DNA from: Cellvibrio sp. pealriver
GTDB taxonomy: Bacteria; Pseudomonadota; Gammaproteobacteria; Pseudomonadales; Cellvibrionaceae
Assembly: GCF_001183545.1 (NCBI RefSeq)
Contig: NZ_KQ236688.1
Location: 2,831,895 to 2,895,894, forward strand
Direction of reading: 5' to 3'
Length of the DNA stretch: 64,000 bases
Within the stretch, counting starts at the first letter, position 1. Each line of letters starts with the position of its first letter. Below, in pieces: positions 29,009 through 40,465 of the stretch. A program made the position numbers and the translations under genes. The notes beneath the pieces were generated by a model, which did not search any database, was not told the DNA's origin, and worked only from the letters and a program-made list of their open reading frames with translations.

Positions 29009-29365
29009 TTACTTCTTAATAGGCTTACGTGGGCCTTTACGGGTGCGAGCATTCGTTTTAGTACGCTGACCACGAAGAGGCAAACCACGACGATGACGCA
29101 AGCCACGGTAGCACCCTAAATCCATCAGACGTTTAATATTCATAGATATTACACGACGCAAGTCACCTTCTACGGTGCGCTTAGCAACCTCAGCACGGAT
29201 AGCATCCATTTGCTCTTCAGACAAAGTGCCGATTTTTACATCTTCACCAATGCCAGTGGCAGCACAGATTTGCTTTGCTGTGGTACGGCCAATCCCATAC
29301 ACATAAGTCAATGAGATAACGGCGTGCTTGTTATCTGGTATGTTTACACCAGCAATACGAGCCAT
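29009..29365 (-). CDS. rpsM: 30S ribosomal protein S13
   Basis: A 118-residue head protein that bridges to the 50S subunit and touches the P-site tRNA. Motifs: [39 protein letters not shown] and the basic tail [20 protein letters not shown]. First gene of the alpha operon, preceded by its own leader and possible promoter (29366-29537). Confidence 0.97.
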   Translation of the reverse strand: MARIAGVNIPDNKHAVISLTYVYGIGRTTAKQICAATGIGEDVKIGTLSEEQMDAIRAEVAKRTVEGDLRRVISMNIKRLMDLGCYRGLRHRRGLPLRGQRTKTNARTRKGPRKPIKK

Positions 29366-29451
29366 TCAATTTACTCCAGTAACACATAAAGTTGCAGCGT
29401 TGACGGCATAAGGACCACCCCGCCCTGATCAAAAGGCGCGCAGAATAGCCG

Positions 29452-29480
29452 CTAATACACCATAAAGCAATAGCCAAGAA
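29452..29480 (-). promoter_or_regulatory. Possible alpha-operon promoter
   Basis: On the minus strand TTCTTG (29480-29475) and TATTAG (29457-29452) are 17 bp apart, between the spc-operon terminator and rpsM. The hexamers are only moderate matches. About 85 nt of leader would remain before the rpsM ATG, where S4-mediated control would act in enterics; I see no clear pseudoknot by eye. Confidence 0.35.
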
Positions 29481-29529
29481 TTTCTTACTTGACGACAGTC
29501 AACGCCCCCAGTTGCCAACTTAAACAAAC

Positions 29530-29570
29530 ACAAAAGAGAAGGCAGGCTACAAAAATAGCCTGCCTTCTTA
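29530..29570 (-). terminator. Terminator of the spc operon (after rpmJ)
   Basis: GAAGGCAGGCTA / TAGCCTGCCTTC (29538-29549 with 29556-29567) forms a perfect 12-bp stem with a six-base loop. On the minus strand TCTTTTGTG follows. It separates the spc and alpha operons. Confidence 0.85.
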
Positions 29571-29584
29571 TTGGAAGTATTAAA

Positions 29585-29701
29585 TTAGCCTTGACGCTGT
29601 TTGTGACGCGGCTCAACGTTGCAGATTACTCTCAAAACACCGTTTCGACGCACCATTTTGCAATTGCGACAAATCTTTTTAACAGAAGCACGAACTTTCA
29701 T
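29585..29701 (-). CDS. rpmJ: 50S ribosomal protein L36
   Basis: A 38-residue protein, [20 protein letters not shown] and on to EPRHKQRQG. It is the zinc-binding (C+) form: Cys11, Cys14, Cys27 and His32 are all present. It lies 26 bp after secY, at the end of the spc operon. Confidence 0.96.
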   Translation of the reverse strand: MKVRASVKKICRNCKMVRRNGVLRVICNVEPRHKQRQG

Positions 29702-29727
29702 GATTCAACCCCGATCAATACTGCGGA

Positions 29728-31065
29728 TTAGCGAGCGTTACCGCTGCCATATCCTTTCAAATTTGACTTCTTCATCAATGATTCATACTGATGAGACATC
29801 AAGTGAGCCTGAACCTGAGACATAAAATCCATTACCACTACCACAACAATCAGCAGTGAAGTTCCACCTAAATAAAATGGCACCCCAGTGGCAACTACAA
29901 GGAACTCAGGCAACAAGCAAACTGCCGACATATAGATAGCTCCAACTACAGTTAAGCGAGTCAGAACGCCATCAATATATTTAGCCGAATGCTCACCTGG
30001 ACGAATGCCAGGAATATAAGCACCGGATTTTTTCAAGTTATCTGCAACTTCCTTCGGATTGAACATCAATGCTGTGTAAAAGAAGCAGAAGAACGTGATC
30101 AGACCTGCAAAAAATAAAATATACAACGGTTGCCCGGGGCCAATGTTGAGGGCAAGCTCTTGTAGCACCTCGCTTACCACACCCTCGCCACCTTGTCCAA
30201 ACCACTGCGCAATTGATGCAGGAAACAATAATATGCTGCTAGCAAAAATCGCTGGAATAACACCTGCCATGTTAATTTTTAATGGGAGATGACTACTTTG
30301 AGCAGAGTAGCCTTGGCGTCCTTGTTGGCGCTTAGCATAATTAATAGTAATACGACGCTGACCACGCTCGATCCGCACCACAAACCAAATGACAGCTATA
30401 GCCAAGATAGTAACAATTAACAAAGCGATAATGTGTAAATCGCCCTGCCTTGCACTTTCAAACGCTTGACCTATCGCACTTGGGATGCCGGCGACAATTC
30501 CCGCAAAAATCAGCATAGAAATGCCGTTTCCTATTCCTCTTTCCGTTACTTGCTCACCGAGCCACATCATAAATACTGCGCCAGTAACTAGTGAAACTAC
30601 CGCAATAAAATAATATGAAAAACCGGGTTCACCGCCAAAAGCATAGGATGAAAAACTTACCGCCATTGCAAGAGCTTGGACACTGGCCAATACCACCGTA
30701 AAATATCGAGTATATTGATTAATTTTACGACGACCGGCGTCACCTTCTTTTTTCAACTGCTCCAGTGAAGGAGTAACTGCCGTAAGCAACTGCATGATAA
30801 TCGATGCAGAAATATAGGGCATGATACCTAAAGCAAGAATGCTCATCCGCTCCAGCGCACCACCTGAGAACATGTTAAACATGCCCAAAATAGTACCTTG
30901 ATTCTGGTTAAACAGATTAGCAATTCTCTCTGGATCTAAACCCGGCACTGGGATGTGAGTGCCAATACGATAAATCACGATTGCCAAAAACAAAAAGCGA
31001 AGGCGAGCCCAAAGCTCGCCCAAGCCTCTTTGGTTTGCTAATGGCAGATTACCTGGAGTTGCCAT
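29728..31065 (-). CDS. secY: Protein translocase subunit SecY
   Basis: A 445-residue central channel of the Sec translocon with ten transmembrane helices. Landmarks: the plug/helix-2 region [20 protein letters not shown], helix-5 area [20 protein letters not shown], and the C-terminal cytoplasmic loops [20 protein letters not shown] and [20 protein letters not shown] that bind SecA and the ribosome. It sits in the spc operon after rplO; its partner SecE is encoded at 56868. Confidence 0.97.
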   Translation of the reverse strand: MATPGNLPLANQRGLGELWARLRFLFLAIVIYRIGTHIPVPGLDPERIANLFNQNQGTILGMFNMFSGGALERMSILALGIMPYISASIIMQLLTAVTPSLEQLKKEGDAGRRKINQYTRYFTVVLASVQALAMAVSFSSYAFGGEPGFSYYFIAVVSLVTGAVFMMWLGEQVTERGIGNGISMLIFAGIVAGIPSAIGQAFESARQGDLHIIALLIVTILAIAVIWFVVRIERGQRRITINYAKRQQGRQGYSAQSSHLPLKINMAGVIPAIFASSILLFPASIAQWFGQGGEGVVSEVLQELALNIGPGQPLYILFFAGLITFFCFFYTALMFNPKEVADNLKKSGAYIPGIRPGEHSAKYIDGVLTRLTVVGAIYMSAVCLLPEFLVVATGVPFYLGGTSLLIVVVVVMDFMSQVQAHLMSHQYESLMKKSNLKGYGSGNAR

Positions 31066-31075
31066 TCGACCCTCG

Positions 31076-31510
31076 TTACTCTTCTACTGATCCGCCAGCG
31101 GCTTCAATCGCTGCTTTGGCACCTTTGCTTACAGAAAGGCCCTTTACAGTGACAGCTTTTTTCACTTCACCAGAAGCAAAAATTTTCGCACGCTTGATAA
31201 CAGAGCTTATGAGTCCTGCTTGTTTTAGCGTTTCAATATCTACTATTGAACCCTCAACAGCATTTAACTCAGACAAGCGAATTTCTGCAGTTACCAAACC
31301 AATACGAGAGGTAAAACCATATTTAGGTAAACGAATATGCAAAGGCATTTGACCGCCTTCGAACCCTGGTCTTACCGTACCACCAGAACGAGATTTCAAA
31401 CCTTTGTGACCACGACCAGCAGTTTTACCCAAACCGCTGCCGATACCACGACCGACACGCTTTTTGGCGTGCACTCGACCAGGCGCTGGACTTAGAGTAT
31501 TCAGACGCAT
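31076..31510 (-). CDS. rplO: 50S ribosomal protein L15
   Basis: A 144-residue late-assembly protein. It starts [20 protein letters not shown], with the Gly/Lys-rich extended arm [20 protein letters not shown] and the globular part [20 protein letters not shown]. One base separates it from rpmD, and secY follows after 10 bp. Confidence 0.97.
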   Translation of the reverse strand: MRLNTLSPAPGRVHAKKRVGRGIGSGLGKTAGRGHKGLKSRSGGTVRPGFEGGQMPLHIRLPKYGFTSRIGLVTAEIRLSELNAVEGSIVDIETLKQAGLISSVIKRAKIFASGEVKKAVTVKGLSVSKGAKAAIEAAGGSVEE

Positions 31511-31511
31511 C

Positions 31512-31697
31512 TTATTCTCCCTCTACCTTAACAAGATAGTTGACAACATTGATCATGCCGCGAACTGAAGGAGTATCTTCAACTTCCACAGTGTGACCGA
31601 TGCGACGTAAACCCAAGCCGCGAACGCAAGCTTTATGGTTCGCCAGACGATGAGCAGTGCTCTTGATCTGGGTCACTTTAATCATTTTCTTAGACAT
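31512..31697 (-). CDS. rpmD: 50S ribosomal protein L30
   Basis: The start is placed at ATG 31697, giving 61 residues ([20 protein letters not shown] ... [15 protein letters not shown]), close to the family length. An upstream in-frame ATG at 31712 lacks a Shine-Dalgarno sequence, whereas 31697 has GGA seven bases before it. Between rpsE and rplO. Confidence 0.95.
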   Translation of the reverse strand: MSKKMIKVTQIKSTAHRLANHKACVRGLGLRRIGHTVEVEDTPSVRGMINVVNYLVKVEGE

Positions 31698-31732
31698 GGT
31701 GAATTCCGCCATCTAATAATCGAGACAATCGA

Positions 31733-32242
31733 TTAATTCAGAATATCTTCAACACTTTTACCACGCTTGGCAGCAACGGCTTCAGGAGAAGTCATTTCTT
31801 TCAAGGCGTTGAAAGTGGCACGAACTACGTTGACAGGATTGGTAGAACCGTAACATTTAGAAAGAACGTTCTGAATGCCTGCAATTTCAAGAACAGCACG
31901 CATTGCACCGCCCGCAATTACACCAGTACCTTGAGAGGCTGGCTGCATATAAACCTTGGAAGCACCATGAACACCTTTTGTCGGATATTGAATGGTGTCA
32001 CCATTCAAGTCGACAGTTATCATGTTACGACGCGCAGCTTCCATTGCTTTTTGAATCGCAATAGGAACTTCACGTGCTTTTCCACGGCCAAAACCTACTT
32101 TTCCATTACCATCGCCAACAACAGTTAACGCAGTAAATTGGAAGATACGACCACCTTTTACAGTTTTAGCAACACGATTAACTTGAACTAATTTTTCTTG
32201 CAAGCCTTCGTTGTTGTCTTCTTCTTTCTTAGCGTATGCCAT
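31733..32242 (-). CDS. rpsE: 30S ribosomal protein S5
   Basis: A 169-residue protein important for decoding accuracy and mRNA unwinding. Motifs: [40 protein letters not shown] and the ribosome-typical [20 protein letters not shown]. The loop residues KTVKGGR, where spectinomycin resistance maps in E. coli, look wild type. Confidence 0.97.
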   Translation of the reverse strand: MAYAKKEEDNNEGLQEKLVQVNRVAKTVKGGRIFQFTALTVVGDGNGKVGFGRGKAREVPIAIQKAMEAARRNMITVDLNGDTIQYPTKGVHGASKVYMQPASQGTGVIAGGAMRAVLEIAGIQNVLSKCYGSTNPVNVVRATFNALKEMTSPEAVAAKRGKSVEDILN

Positions 32243-32251
32243 ATCTCACCT

Positions 32252-32602
32252 TTAGAATTCCAATCCGCCTTCACGTGCGGCATCAGCCAAAGCTTTCACA
32301 CGACCGTGGTATTTGAAACCACTACGATCGAAAGCAACTTGAGTGACACCTGCTGCTTTTGCACGCTCAGCAATCAGAGCACCAACTGCTTTAGCAGCTT
32401 CAGCGTTACCAGTTTTACCACTGCGCAAATCTTTATCCAGAGTTGAGGCGCTTGCAAGAACGCGAGCGCCATCACCTGAAATCAGTTGTGCATAGATATG
32501 GCGTGGAGAACGGTGAATAGTAAGGCGCGCAGCACCCAATTCACGAATCTTGGCACGAGCACGACGTGCACGGCGAAGACGAGTTTGTTTCTTATCGCTC
32601 AT
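32252..32602 (-). CDS. rplR: 50S ribosomal protein L18
   Basis: A 116-residue 5S rRNA-binding protein that helps form the central protuberance. Basic N-terminal arm [20 protein letters not shown], then [16 protein letters not shown] and the ending [13 protein letters not shown]. Between rplF and rpsE. Confidence 0.97.
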   Translation of the reverse strand: MSDKKQTRLRRARRARAKIRELGAARLTIHRSPRHIYAQLISGDGARVLASASTLDKDLRSGKTGNAEAAKAVGALIAERAKAAGVTQVAFDRSGFKYHGRVKALADAAREGGLEF

Positions 32603-32611
32603 ATCTTAGCC

Positions 32612-33145
32612 CTACTTCTTCTTAGCTTCTTTACGCAGTACATTTTCATCCGCATAGCGAACACCTTTACCTTTATATGGCTCTGGTTCACGGAATGCAC
32701 GGATTTCAGCGGCAACCTGACCAAGCAATTGCTTGTCAGCACCTTTCAGTACTATTTCAGTCTGGCTTGGGGTTTCTACCGATACACCTTGCGGAAGCGC
32801 ATAGTTAACGGGATGAGACAAACCCAAAGACAGGTTTACAGTATTGCCTTCAGCTTTAACACGATAACCAACACCAACCAAAGTGAGTTTTTTCTCAAAG
32901 CCTTGGCTAACGCCTTTTACCATATTATTGACTAGCGCACGGGTGGTGCCTGCTAGCGCATCTGACTGCTTGGCACCATCACGCGGAGCAAAAGTTAATA
33001 CATTGTTTTCATGTTTAACTTCTACACTTGCGTGGACTTGCAGCGCCAATGTACCTTTGCTGCCTTTAACAGACAAATCTTGTCCGTTAAGAGTGATAGT
33101 CACTGCAGCGGGCACTTCAACCGGACTTTTTGCAACTCGTGACAT
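32612..33145 (-). CDS. rplF: 50S ribosomal protein L6
   Basis: A 177-residue protein near the sarcin-ricin loop. The start is ATG 33145 ([20 protein letters not shown]), which matches the family; the frame runs 22 codons further upstream into rpsH without support. The C-terminal domain shows [20 protein letters not shown] and [20 protein letters not shown], the L6 signature. Confidence 0.97.
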   Translation of the reverse strand: MSRVAKSPVEVPAAVTITLNGQDLSVKGSKGTLALQVHASVEVKHENNVLTFAPRDGAKQSDALAGTTRALVNNMVKGVSQGFEKKLTLVGVGYRVKAEGNTVNLSLGLSHPVNYALPQGVSVETPSQTEIVLKGADKQLLGQVAAEIRAFREPEPYKGKGVRYADENVLRKEAKKK

Positions 33146-33158
33146 GACGATTTCCCAA

Positions 33159-33551
33159 TTAGAATACTGTGCAGAGGACTTCACCACCCACGCCAGCAGC
33201 GCGAGCAGCACGATCAGTCATTACACCTTTACTGGTAGAGACAATAGCAATACCCAAACCACCGCGAACGGAAGGTAATGCAGTTTTACCAGCATAATTA
33301 CGCAAACCAGGGCGGCTTACGCGGTCAAGCTCAACAATTACTGGCTTGCCCTCAAAATATTTCAGCTCAACAGTCAGTTCTTGCTTGGCGCCTTCACTTA
33401 CTGAATAACCGTTAATATAACCTTCATCAGAAAGTACTTTAGCAACGCTTACTTTCAGCTTTGAAGAAGGCATGGTTACAGATGCTTTACCTACATTTTG
33501 CGCATTGCGAATGCGGGTCAGCATATCTGCCATCGGATCTTGCATGCTCAT
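33159..33551 (-). CDS. rpsH: 30S ribosomal protein S8
   Basis: A 130-residue primary binder of the 16S central domain; in E. coli it also represses the spc operon at rplE. It starts [20 protein letters not shown] and ends with the conserved [20 protein letters not shown] and a Cys-containing tail. Located between rpsN and rplF. Confidence 0.97.
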   Translation of the reverse strand: MSMQDPMADMLTRIRNAQNVGKASVTMPSSKLKVSVAKVLSDEGYINGYSVSEGAKQELTVELKYFEGKPVIVELDRVSRPGLRNYAGKTALPSVRGGLGIAIVSTSKGVMTDRAARAAGVGGEVLCTVF

Positions 33552-33581
33552 CAGATTCTGCTCCTAAAATTAAGCCGAGGC

Positions 33582-33887
33582 TTACCAGCTGGCCTTAACC
33601 AGACCGGGGACATCACCACGCATGGCCGCTTCACGCAACTTGTGACGGCACAAGCCGAATTTGCGGTAAACACCGTGCGGGCGACCAGTCACGCGGCAGC
33701 GGTTACGCTGACGTGAAGCGCTGGCATCACGAGGCATTTTTTGCAGCTTGATTTGCGCTTCCCATACTTGCTCTTCAGAAGATGAAGGGCTAACAATGAT
33801 AGCTTTCAATTCTGCACGCTTGGCAGCAAATTTTTTAACGGTTTCTGCACGTTTAACTTCGCGTGCAATCATAGATTTTTTAGCCAT
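33582..33887 (-). CDS. rpsN: 30S ribosomal protein S14 (zinc-independent form)
   Basis: A 101-residue head protein, [20 protein letters not shown] with the conserved end [20 protein letters not shown] and [11 protein letters not shown]. Its length and lack of a CxxC pair mark it as the C-minus long form typical of gammaproteobacteria. Between rplE and rpsH. Confidence 0.97.
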   Translation of the reverse strand: MAKKSMIAREVKRAETVKKFAAKRAELKAIIVSPSSSEEQVWEAQIKLQKMPRDASASRQRNRCRVTGRPHGVYRKFGLCRHKLREAAMRGDVPGLVKASW

Positions 33888-33896
33888 GACGTCACC

Positions 33897-34436
33897 TTAA
33901 CCTTTGAAAGGGAAGTTAAATGCTTTCAACAATGCACGACCTTCTTCGTCAGTACGGGCAGTAGTGGTGATACAGATATCCAAACCACGTAAACGATCTA
34001 CTTTGTCGTAGTCGATTTCAGGAAAGATAATTTGTTCAGTTACGCCCATAGAGAAATTACCGCGACCATCAAATTGCTTAGGACTAATACCGCGAAAATC
34101 GCGGATACGAGGGATAGCAATAGTGATCAAACGATCAAGAAATTCGTACATACGATCTGAGCGCAGAGTTACTTTGCAACCAATTGGCCAACCATCACGA
34201 ATTTTAAAGCCCGCGATTGATTTACGCGCATTGGTAACAACCACTTTCTGACCAGCAATTTTCACCAGATCATTTACAGCGTTTTCAAGAATTTTCTTGT
34301 CGCCAGTAGCTTCACCTACACCCATATTCAAGGTGATTTTGGTAATACGTGGAACTTCCATCACGTTTGCCAAACCCAATTCTTCTTTGAGTTTTGGAGC
34401 GATTTCTTTCACGTAAAGTTGTTTTAACCTAGCCAT
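33897..34436 (-). CDS. rplE: 50S ribosomal protein L5
   Basis: A 179-residue protein of the central protuberance that binds 5S rRNA and forms the B1b bridge to S13. Motifs: [40 protein letters not shown] and the C-terminal [20 protein letters not shown]. It follows rplX with a 6-bp gap. Confidence 0.97.
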   Translation of the reverse strand: MARLKQLYVKEIAPKLKEELGLANVMEVPRITKITLNMGVGEATGDKKILENAVNDLVKIAGQKVVVTNARKSIAGFKIRDGWPIGCKVTLRSDRMYEFLDRLITIAIPRIRDFRGISPKQFDGRGNFSMGVTEQIIFPEIDYDKVDRLRGLDICITTTARTDEEGRALLKAFNFPFKG

Positions 34437-34442
34437 GTTTCA

Positions 34443-34760
34443 TTACGCTCCCAGGGTTTCGCCATTGGATTTGAAAACACGAACCTTGTCGCCATTTTCA
34501 AGCACTTTGAAACCAACGCGGTCAGCTTTCTTGGTTGCTGGATTATAGATAGCAACATTAGAAGCGTGAATCGCAGCTTCTTTTTCAACGATTCCACCAG
34601 CAACACCCAATTGTGGGTTTGGCTTTTGGTGTTTCTTGATCATGTTAACGCCGCTAACAATCAAACGATCTTCAGCCAATACGCGCACTACTTTGCCGCG
34701 CTTGCCCTTATCACGTCCGGCGATAACAATCACTTCGTCATCACGTTTAATTTTACGCAT
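34443..34760 (-). CDS. rplX: 50S ribosomal protein L24
   Basis: A 105-residue initiator of 50S assembly. The KOW motif is at the start ([20 protein letters not shown]), with [20 protein letters not shown] in the middle. Between rplN and rplE. Confidence 0.97.
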   Translation of the reverse strand: MRKIKRDDEVIVIAGRDKGKRGKVVRVLAEDRLIVSGVNMIKKHQKPNPQLGVAGGIVEKEAAIHASNVAIYNPATKKADRVGFKVLENGDKVRVFKSNGETLGA

Positions 34761-34796
34761 TTATCTGCCCTCGACTCTTTGACTTGACTTAGCGCC

Positions 34797-35165
34797 TTAC
34801 AGCACTTCTGGAGCCAAAGAAATGATTTTCATAAATTTCTCGCCGCGCAACTCACGAGTTACCGGTCCGAAAATACGGGTACCAATCGGAGCATCTTGGT
34901 TGTTCAGCAGTACGGCAGCATTATCGTCAAACTTGATTAATGAACCGTCTTGACGACGCACGCCTTTTTTGGTGCGTACAACAACTGCCTTCATTACTTG
35001 GCCTTTTTTCACCTTACCGCGAGGAATTGCTTCCTTAACGGTCACCTTGATGATGTCACCCACGGCTGCATAGCGACGGTGGGAACCGCCAAGAACCTTG
35101 ATGCACATGACACGGCGGGCACCGCTGTTGTCAGCAACATCTAAGTAGCTTTCTGTTTGAATCAT
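34797..35165 (-). CDS. rplN: 50S ribosomal protein L14
   Basis: A 122-residue subunit-interface protein: [40 protein letters not shown] and the end [14 protein letters not shown]. Its position marks the start of the spc-type block; only 39 bp lie between it and rpsQ with no clear promoter, so S10 and spc genes may be one transcript here. Confidence 0.97.
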   Translation of the reverse strand: MIQTESYLDVADNSGARRVMCIKVLGGSHRRYAAVGDIIKVTVKEAIPRGKVKKGQVMKAVVVRTKKGVRRQDGSLIKFDDNAAVLLNNQDAPIGTRIFGPVTRELRGEKFMKIISLAPEVL

Positions 35166-35204
35166 CGTCCGTCTCCGAAACTGACTTACAAGAACGCGGA
35201 AGTT

Positions 35205-35471
35205 TTAGACTTCGGAAGCGCGCTCTTCAATTTTTACTAAAGACCAGGTCTTGGTTTTTGACAGAGGACGGGACTCAGAAACAGTCACTATGTCACCTAT
35301 CTTGCACTCATTATTTTCATCGTGGGCGTGAAGCTTGGATGATTTGGTTGAGTATTTGCCATAAAGCTCGTGCTTAACACGACGCTCAATCAACACGGTG
35401 ATGGTTTTATCCATCTTGTCGCTGACAACTTTGCCAGTCAGTGTACGAGCCACTTTAGTTTCTTGAGTCAT
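35205..35471 (-). CDS. rpsQ: 30S ribosomal protein S17
   Basis: An 88-residue OB-fold 16S-binding protein: [20 protein letters not shown] and the family ending [20 protein letters not shown]. Last gene of the S10 block, two bases after rpmC. Confidence 0.97.
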   Translation of the reverse strand: MTQETKVARTLTGKVVSDKMDKTITVLIERRVKHELYGKYSTKSSKLHAHDENNECKIGDIVTVSESRPLSKTKTWSLVKIEERASEV

Positions 35472-35473
35472 CG

Positions 35474-35665
35474 TTACTTACCTGCCTTTTGACTAAGCGC
35501 CGTTTTGATGCGAGCGATGTCTTTACGAACTTGCGATAACAAGTGCGATTGGTTCAATTGGCCAGTAGAAGCTTGCATACGCAATTTGAACTGTTCTTTC
35601 AATTGTTCCAACAAGACGCCATTCAGCTCTTCGACGGATTTTTCGCGGAGTTCTGAAGCTTTCAT
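35474..35665 (-). CDS. rpmC: 50S ribosomal protein L29
   Basis: A 63-residue protein at the tunnel exit, [20 protein letters not shown] with [20 protein letters not shown]. The ATG at 35665 overlaps the rplP stop by one base (TGATG), which suggests translational coupling; a GTG one codon earlier is also in frame. Confidence 0.96.
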   Translation of the reverse strand: MKASELREKSVEELNGVLLEQLKEQFKLRMQASTGQLNQSHLLSQVRKDIARIKTALSQKAGK

Positions 35666-36078
35666 CACATCACCGAACGTTTAACAAATGTTGTTGTAAT
35701 TGGCAATTTAGCTGCAGCAAGTGCGAAGGCTTCACGAGCTAGCTGCTCACTAACGCCATCCATCTCATAGAGAACCTTGCCTGGGCGAATTTGCGCTACC
35801 CAGTATTCCACACCACCTTTACCGCTACCCATACGAACCTCGAGTGGCTTAGCTGTAATCGGCTTATCAGGGAACACACGGATCCAGATTTTACCGCCAC
35901 GCTTAACATGACGAGTCATCGCACGACGTGCTGCCTCAATTTGACGCGCAGTAATGCGACCGCGACCAGTTGCTTTCAAGCCAAAATCACCAAAGCTAAC
36001 CTTGGAGCCACGCTGGGCCAAGCCGCGATTGCGGCCTTTCATCTGCTTGCGAAACTTTGTACGCTTAGGTTGTAACAT
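35665..36078 (-). CDS. rplP: 50S ribosomal protein L16
   Basis: A 137-residue protein near the A-site tRNA elbow. [20 protein letters not shown], then [20 protein letters not shown] and [20 protein letters not shown], all diagnostic. Arg81 in MGSGKG-type context ([11 protein letters not shown]), the hydroxylation site region in E. coli, is kept. Overlaps rpmC by one base. Confidence 0.97.
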   Translation of the reverse strand: MLQPKRTKFRKQMKGRNRGLAQRGSKVSFGDFGLKATGRGRITARQIEAARRAMTRHVKRGGKIWIRVFPDKPITAKPLEVRMGSGKGGVEYWVAQIRPGKVLYEMDGVSEQLAREAFALAAAKLPITTTFVKRSVM

Positions 36079-36090
36079 GATGCGTACCCC

Positions 36091-36771
36091 TTACTTGGAC
36101 TTAGCGGTTTTTTTCTTGGACGCGTTTTCGGTCTCAGCAACATCACCGATTACTTCGCCTTTGAAAATCCACACTTTCACACCAATGATACCGTAGGTGG
36201 TACTCGCTTCTGCAGTTGCATAGTCGATGTCTGCACGCAGAGTGTGCAGAGGTACACGACCTTCGCGATACCATTCACTACGAGCGATCTCAGCACCACC
36301 CAAGCGGCCACCCACTTGGATTTTGATGCCTTCAGCACCTTGACGCATAGCGTTTTGCACTGCGCGCTTCATAGCGCGACGGAACATTACACGGCGCTCA
36401 AGTTGCTGAGCCACGCCTTGTGCCACTAAAGCTGCATCCAAATCGGGCTTGCGAATCTCTTCAATATTAATATGAACAGGCACGCCCATTTGTTTGCTGA
36501 CTTCAGCGCGCAACTTATCAACATCTTCACCTTTTTTACCGATCACGATACCCGGACGAGCAGTGTGAATAGTAATGCGCGCAGTATTAGCGGGGCGCTC
36601 AATATCAACGCGGCTAACTGACGCACTAGCAAGTTTGTCCTGAATGTACGAACGCACTTTCAAGTCAATGTTGAGTTTGTCTGCGTACTCGGTGCCATCG
36701 GCATACCAGATAGAGGTATGTTTTTTGATGATCCCAAGACGAATACCGTTTGGATGTACTTTCTGACCCAT
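36091..36771 (-). CDS. rpsC: 30S ribosomal protein S3
   Basis: A 226-residue mRNA-entry protein with KH domain: [40 protein letters not shown] (GKKG loop), and the C-terminal [20 protein letters not shown]. Between rplV and rplP. Confidence 0.97.
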   Translation of the reverse strand: MGQKVHPNGIRLGIIKKHTSIWYADGTEYADKLNIDLKVRSYIQDKLASASVSRVDIERPANTARITIHTARPGIVIGKKGEDVDKLRAEVSKQMGVPVHINIEEIRKPDLDAALVAQGVAQQLERRVMFRRAMKRAVQNAMRQGAEGIKIQVGGRLGGAEIARSEWYREGRVPLHTLRADIDYATAEASTTYGIIGVKVWIFKGEVIGDVAETENASKKKTAKSK

Positions 36772-36782
36772 AACGCGCTCTC

Positions 36783-37115
36783 TTACTTATCGGCTACTTT
36801 AACGGTGATGTGACAAGTGCGTTTGGTAATACGATCAGCACGGCCTTTGGCACGTGGTTTAATGCGCTTCAGGCTTACACCCTCATCCACAAAAATCGTT
36901 TTTACTTTCAACTCATCAACATCAGCGCCTTCGTTATGCTCAGCATTTGCAATTGCAGATTCGAGCACTTTCTTGATAATCGCTGCACCTTTTTTTGTAC
37001 TAAATGCAAGAATATCAAGCGCGTCTTCAACGCCTTTACCGCGAATTTGATCGGCAACCAAACGCGCTTTTTGCGCCGACAGACGAGCACCGCTTAATTT
37101 TGCTGCTACTTCCAT
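36783..37115 (-). CDS. rplV: 50S ribosomal protein L22
   Basis: A 110-residue protein whose beta hairpin lines the exit tunnel. Motifs: [20 protein letters not shown] and the hairpin [20 protein letters not shown], where macrolide resistance deletions occur in other species; it looks intact. Confidence 0.97.
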   Translation of the reverse strand: MEVAAKLSGARLSAQKARLVADQIRGKGVEDALDILAFSTKKGAAIIKKVLESAIANAEHNEGADVDELKVKTIFVDEGVSLKRIKPRAKGRADRITKRTCHITVKVADK

Positions 37116-37127
37116 CGTATACCTCGA

Positions 37128-37406
37128 TTAGCGTTTTTTCGCTTTCTTATCAGCGGCATGGCCACGATAAGTGCGGGTTGCTGCAAATTCGCCAAGCTTA
37201 TGGCCAACCATTTCTTCGTTAACCAGAACCGGAACATGCTGACGCCCGTTGTGCACAGCCAAGGTTAAACCCACCATTTCCGGCATGATCATGGAACGGC
37301 GAGACCAAGTCTTGATTGGACGACGATCATTGCTCGCGATCGCGGACTCGACCTTCTTAATCAGGTGAAGGTCGATGAAAGGACCTTTTTTCAGTGAACG
37401 TGGCAC
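37128..37406 (-). CDS. rpsS: 30S ribosomal protein S19
   Basis: A 92-residue head protein: [40 protein letters not shown] and the ending [20 protein letters not shown]. Between rplB and rplV. Confidence 0.97.
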   Translation of the reverse strand: MPRSLKKGPFIDLHLIKKVESAIASNDRRPIKTWSRRSMIMPEMVGLTLAVHNGRQHVPVLVNEEMVGHKLGEFAATRTYRGHAADKKAKKR

Positions 37407-37440
37407 TGTCTCTTCCTCTATTCAGCTGTTAAGTCGGCGC

Positions 37441-38268
37441 TTATTTCTTATCGCGACGACGAACAATCATGTTATCGGTGCGCTTGTTACTGCGCGTTTT
37501 GTACCCCTTGGTTGGAATACCCCATGGCGACACTGGATGACGACCTCCAGAGGTACGACCCTCACCACCACCCATAGGGTGATCGACCGGGTTCATTGCA
37601 ACACCGCGAACAGTAGGACGAATGCCTAACCAACGCTTGGCTCCAGCCTTACCCAACGAACGCAGATTGTGCTCATTGTTGGAAACCTCTCCAAGCGTTG
37701 CACGACAATCACTCAAGACTTTGCGCATTTCACCACTGCGCAGACGCAGAGTTGCATAAGCACCATCACGTGCGACCAATTGAGCAGAAGCACCGGCTGA
37801 GCGAGCGATTTGCGCGCCTTTACCTGGCTTCAACTCAACACAGTGAATCACACTACCCAACGGGATGTTACGTATTGGCAAGGTATTGCCAGGCTTAATT
37901 GCCGCAGCATTACCCGACTCAATTTTGTCACCAGCACTCAAGCCTTTTGGTGCGATGATGTAGCGACGCTCGCCATCTGCATAACAAACGAGAGCAATGT
38001 AAGCAGTCCGATTTGGATCGTATTCAATGCGCTCTACTGTTGCAGGGATACCATCTTTGTTACGACGGAAATCGACCACACGATAATGCTGCTTATGACC
38101 ACCACCAATATGACGGGTAGTAATACGACCAGCGTTATTGCGACCACCTGACTTGGACTTTTTATCCAACAGTGGAGCAAAAGGGTCACCCTTATACAGA
38201 TCCGGATTGACGACTTTAACTACAAAGCGGCGACCAGGAGAGGTTGGTTTACATTTTACAATTGGCAT
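37441..38268 (-). CDS. rplB: 50S ribosomal protein L2
   Basis: A 275-residue protein needed for subunit joining and peptidyl-transferase function. N-terminal [24 protein letters not shown]3 core, and the conserved tail [20 protein letters not shown] with the essential His (His229 in E. coli) in the [10 protein letters not shown] loop. Confidence 0.97.
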   Translation of the reverse strand: MPIVKCKPTSPGRRFVVKVVNPDLYKGDPFAPLLDKKSKSGGRNNAGRITTRHIGGGHKQHYRVVDFRRNKDGIPATVERIEYDPNRTAYIALVCYADGERRYIIAPKGLSAGDKIESGNAAAIKPGNTLPIRNIPLGSVIHCVELKPGKGAQIARSAGASAQLVARDGAYATLRLRSGEMRKVLSDCRATLGEVSNNEHNLRSLGKAGAKRWLGIRPTVRGVAMNPVDHPMGGGEGRTSGGRHPVSPWGIPTKGYKTRSNKRTDNMIVRRRDKK

Positions 38269-38281
38269 ATCAACGTTCCCC

Positions 38282-38578
38282 TTACTCAGCTACCGCAAAG
38301 TCGATTTCTTGACCTTGCTCAAGACGCACATACGCTTTTTTCCAATCGGATCTTTTACCGATTCCGTAGCGAGTACGCTTGGTTTTGCCTTTGACGTTCA
38401 GCACACGCACAGATTCAACTTTTGCATTGAACAGCGCCTGAACTGCGGCTTTAATTTCCATCTTATTAGCGTCAGCCAATACTTTGAAAACCACTTGATT
38501 ACCAGTCTCACCGGCTGCTGCTGACTTCTCAGACACCACAGGACCTAGCAACACTTTATAAATGCGTTCTTGGTTCAT
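38282..38578 (-). CDS. rplW: 50S ribosomal protein L23
   Basis: A 98-residue docking protein for trigger factor and SRP at the tunnel exit: [20 protein letters not shown] and [20 protein letters not shown], with the acidic residue for trigger-factor contact in VSEKS. Its ATG overlaps the rplD stop by four bases. Confidence 0.97.
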   Translation of the reverse strand: MNQERIYKVLLGPVVSEKSAAAGETGNQVVFKVLADANKMEIKAAVQALFNAKVESVRVLNVKGKTKRTRYGIGKRSDWKKAYVRLEQGQEIDFAVAE

Positions 38579-39189
38579 CCCAGGATCTCCTCAAATTTTT
38601 TCAGAGCAGGAACTGTAACTACAACTTTGTCAAAACCGATCAGACTTACAGGGTCAACACCCTGAACATCAATCACACCAACCTTATAAAGGTTACGCGA
38701 TGCAAGAAATAAATTTTCACTCATTTCCTCAGTAATGATCAAAGCATCAGTTAAATTAAACTGAGCCAGCTTTTGAACTAATGATTTAGTTTTTGGAGCA
38801 TCAACATCGAAACTCTCAACCACAATCAAACGCTCCTGACGATTCAATTCAGACAGGATGCACTGCAATGCAGCGCGATACATTTTCTTGTTAAGCTTTT
38901 GTTCGAAGTTACGTGGCTTAGCAGCAAATGTTGCACCACCGCCACGCCAGATTGGACTGCGGATAGTACCAGCACGTGCGCGACCTGTACCCTTTTGACG
39001 CCAAGGCTTTTTGCCACCACCAGACACTTCAGCGCGAGTCTTTTGCGCCTTAGTACCCTGACGAGCACCAGCCATATAGGCAACAACGGTTTGGTGAACC
39101 AGGTCTTGATTAAACTCTCTACCGAAGGCAACTTCAGATACAGAAACTGTACCCTGGGCACCACCGGGACTAACAATTTTTAATTCCAT
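38575..39189 (-). CDS. rplD: 50S ribosomal protein L4
   Basis: A 204-residue tunnel protein that in E. coli also represses the S10 operon. The tunnel loop [20 protein letters not shown] is intact. The end overlaps rplW by an ATGA junction. See the finding on the short S10 leader, which argues against E. coli-type L4 autoregulation here. Confidence 0.97.
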   Translation of the reverse strand: MELKIVSPGGAQGTVSVSEVAFGREFNQDLVHQTVVAYMAGARQGTKAQKTRAEVSGGGKKPWRQKGTGRARAGTIRSPIWRGGGATFAAKPRNFEQKLNKKMYRAALQCILSELNRQERLIVVESFDVDAPKTKSLVQKLAQFNLTDALIITEEMSENLFLASRNLYKVGVIDVQGVDPVSLIGFDKVVVTVPALKKFEEILG

Positions 39190-39209
39190 GGTCGATTCCC
39201 CTCGGATAC

Positions 39210-39854
39210 TTAAGCGTTAGTGCGCGCTTTAACAGCGGGACGCACAATAACATCGCCACCTGGAGCACCAGGAATTGCACCCTTAACAAGAAGCAGATTG
39301 CGCTCAGCATCGACACGAACGATCTCAAGGTTTTGAACGGTTACGCGCTCAGCACCCAAATGACCGGCCATTTTCTTACCTTTGAATACGCGACCTGGAG
39401 ATTGACACTGGCCTATAGAACCCAGTACACGGTGCGAACGGGAGTTACCGTGAGTCGCATCCTGCATACCGAAATTCCAGCGCTTAATACCGCCAGCAAA
39501 ACCTTTACCTTTAGATGTGCCAGTAACATCAATTATTTGACCTGCAGAGAAAGCCTCAACAGTAATTGTTGCACCAACTTCGAAAGCTTCTTGAGCTTCG
39601 TTACGCAACTCCCAAACACCACGACCTGCTTCAACATTCGCTTTAGCAAAGTGGCCAGCTTCGGATTTGGTAACACGGGAGGAACGACGAGAACCAACAG
39701 TAACCTGCACAGCAGAATAACCATCAGCCTCTACGCTTTTAACCTGAGTCACGCGATTAGGCTCTACCTCAATCACTGAAACAGGGATGGAAACACCATC
39801 ATCGGTAAATACACGAGTCATACCGCTTTTGCGGCCGACAATACCAATCGTCAT
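39210..39854 (-). CDS. rplC: 50S ribosomal protein L3
   Basis: A 214-residue early-assembly protein: [20 protein letters not shown], and the long loop approaching the peptidyl-transferase centre at [20 protein letters not shown] with [20 protein letters not shown]. The Gln methylated in E. coli L3 lies in that loop region (MQDATHGNS). Second gene of the S10 operon. Confidence 0.97.
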   Translation of the reverse strand: MTIGIVGRKSGMTRVFTDDGVSIPVSVIEVEPNRVTQVKSVEADGYSAVQVTVGSRRSSRVTKSEAGHFAKANVEAGRGVWELRNEAQEAFEVGATITVEAFSAGQIIDVTGTSKGKGFAGGIKRWNFGMQDATHGNSRSHRVLGSIGQCQSPGRVFKGKKMAGHLGAERVTVQNLEIVRVDAERNLLLVKGAIPGAPGGDVIVRPAVKARTNA

Positions 39855-39956
39855 TTTACTAACCTCTTAGTGTACGGGGCTTTTACCCGCTATGGCCGCC
39901 CATTTCAGAGCGTTACACAGTCCGGCCGCACATGCGCCCGAACATTAAACATTTAC

Positions 39957-40292
<336 letters not shown>

Positions 40293-40344
40293 TTAAAGAA
40301 CTTCCAGTGCGCTGGGAAAAATCACCCCGGCAAAAGGAGGCGCA

Positions 40345-40373
40345 ATTCTAAGGGCGAGTTGTTGACCTGTCAA
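40345..40373 (-). promoter_or_regulatory. S10 operon promoter
   Basis: On the minus strand TTGACA (40373-40368), a 17-bp spacer and TAGAAT (40350-40345): near-consensus sigma70. The sequence after the -10, TGCGCCTCC, is GC-rich as in stringently controlled promoters. Transcription should begin near 40338, leaving only about 70 nt before rpsJ. Confidence 0.8.
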
Positions 40374-40420
40374 CAAATAAACAATAATTATTGCTTTTGC
40401 ACGCCCCAGCCCCAACAAAT

Positions 40421-40450
40421 AAAAAGGCGAGCCGTTCAGCTCGCCTTTTT
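40421..40450 (-). terminator. Terminator after tufA
   Basis: AAAAAGGCGAGC / GCTCGCCTTTTT (40421-40432 and 40439-40450) forms a perfect stem with a CGTTCA loop and T-tails on both strands. It lies 15 nt past the tufA stop and separates the str operon from the S10 promoter. Confidence 0.92.
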
Positions 40451-40465
40451 ATGAGACCACATTAA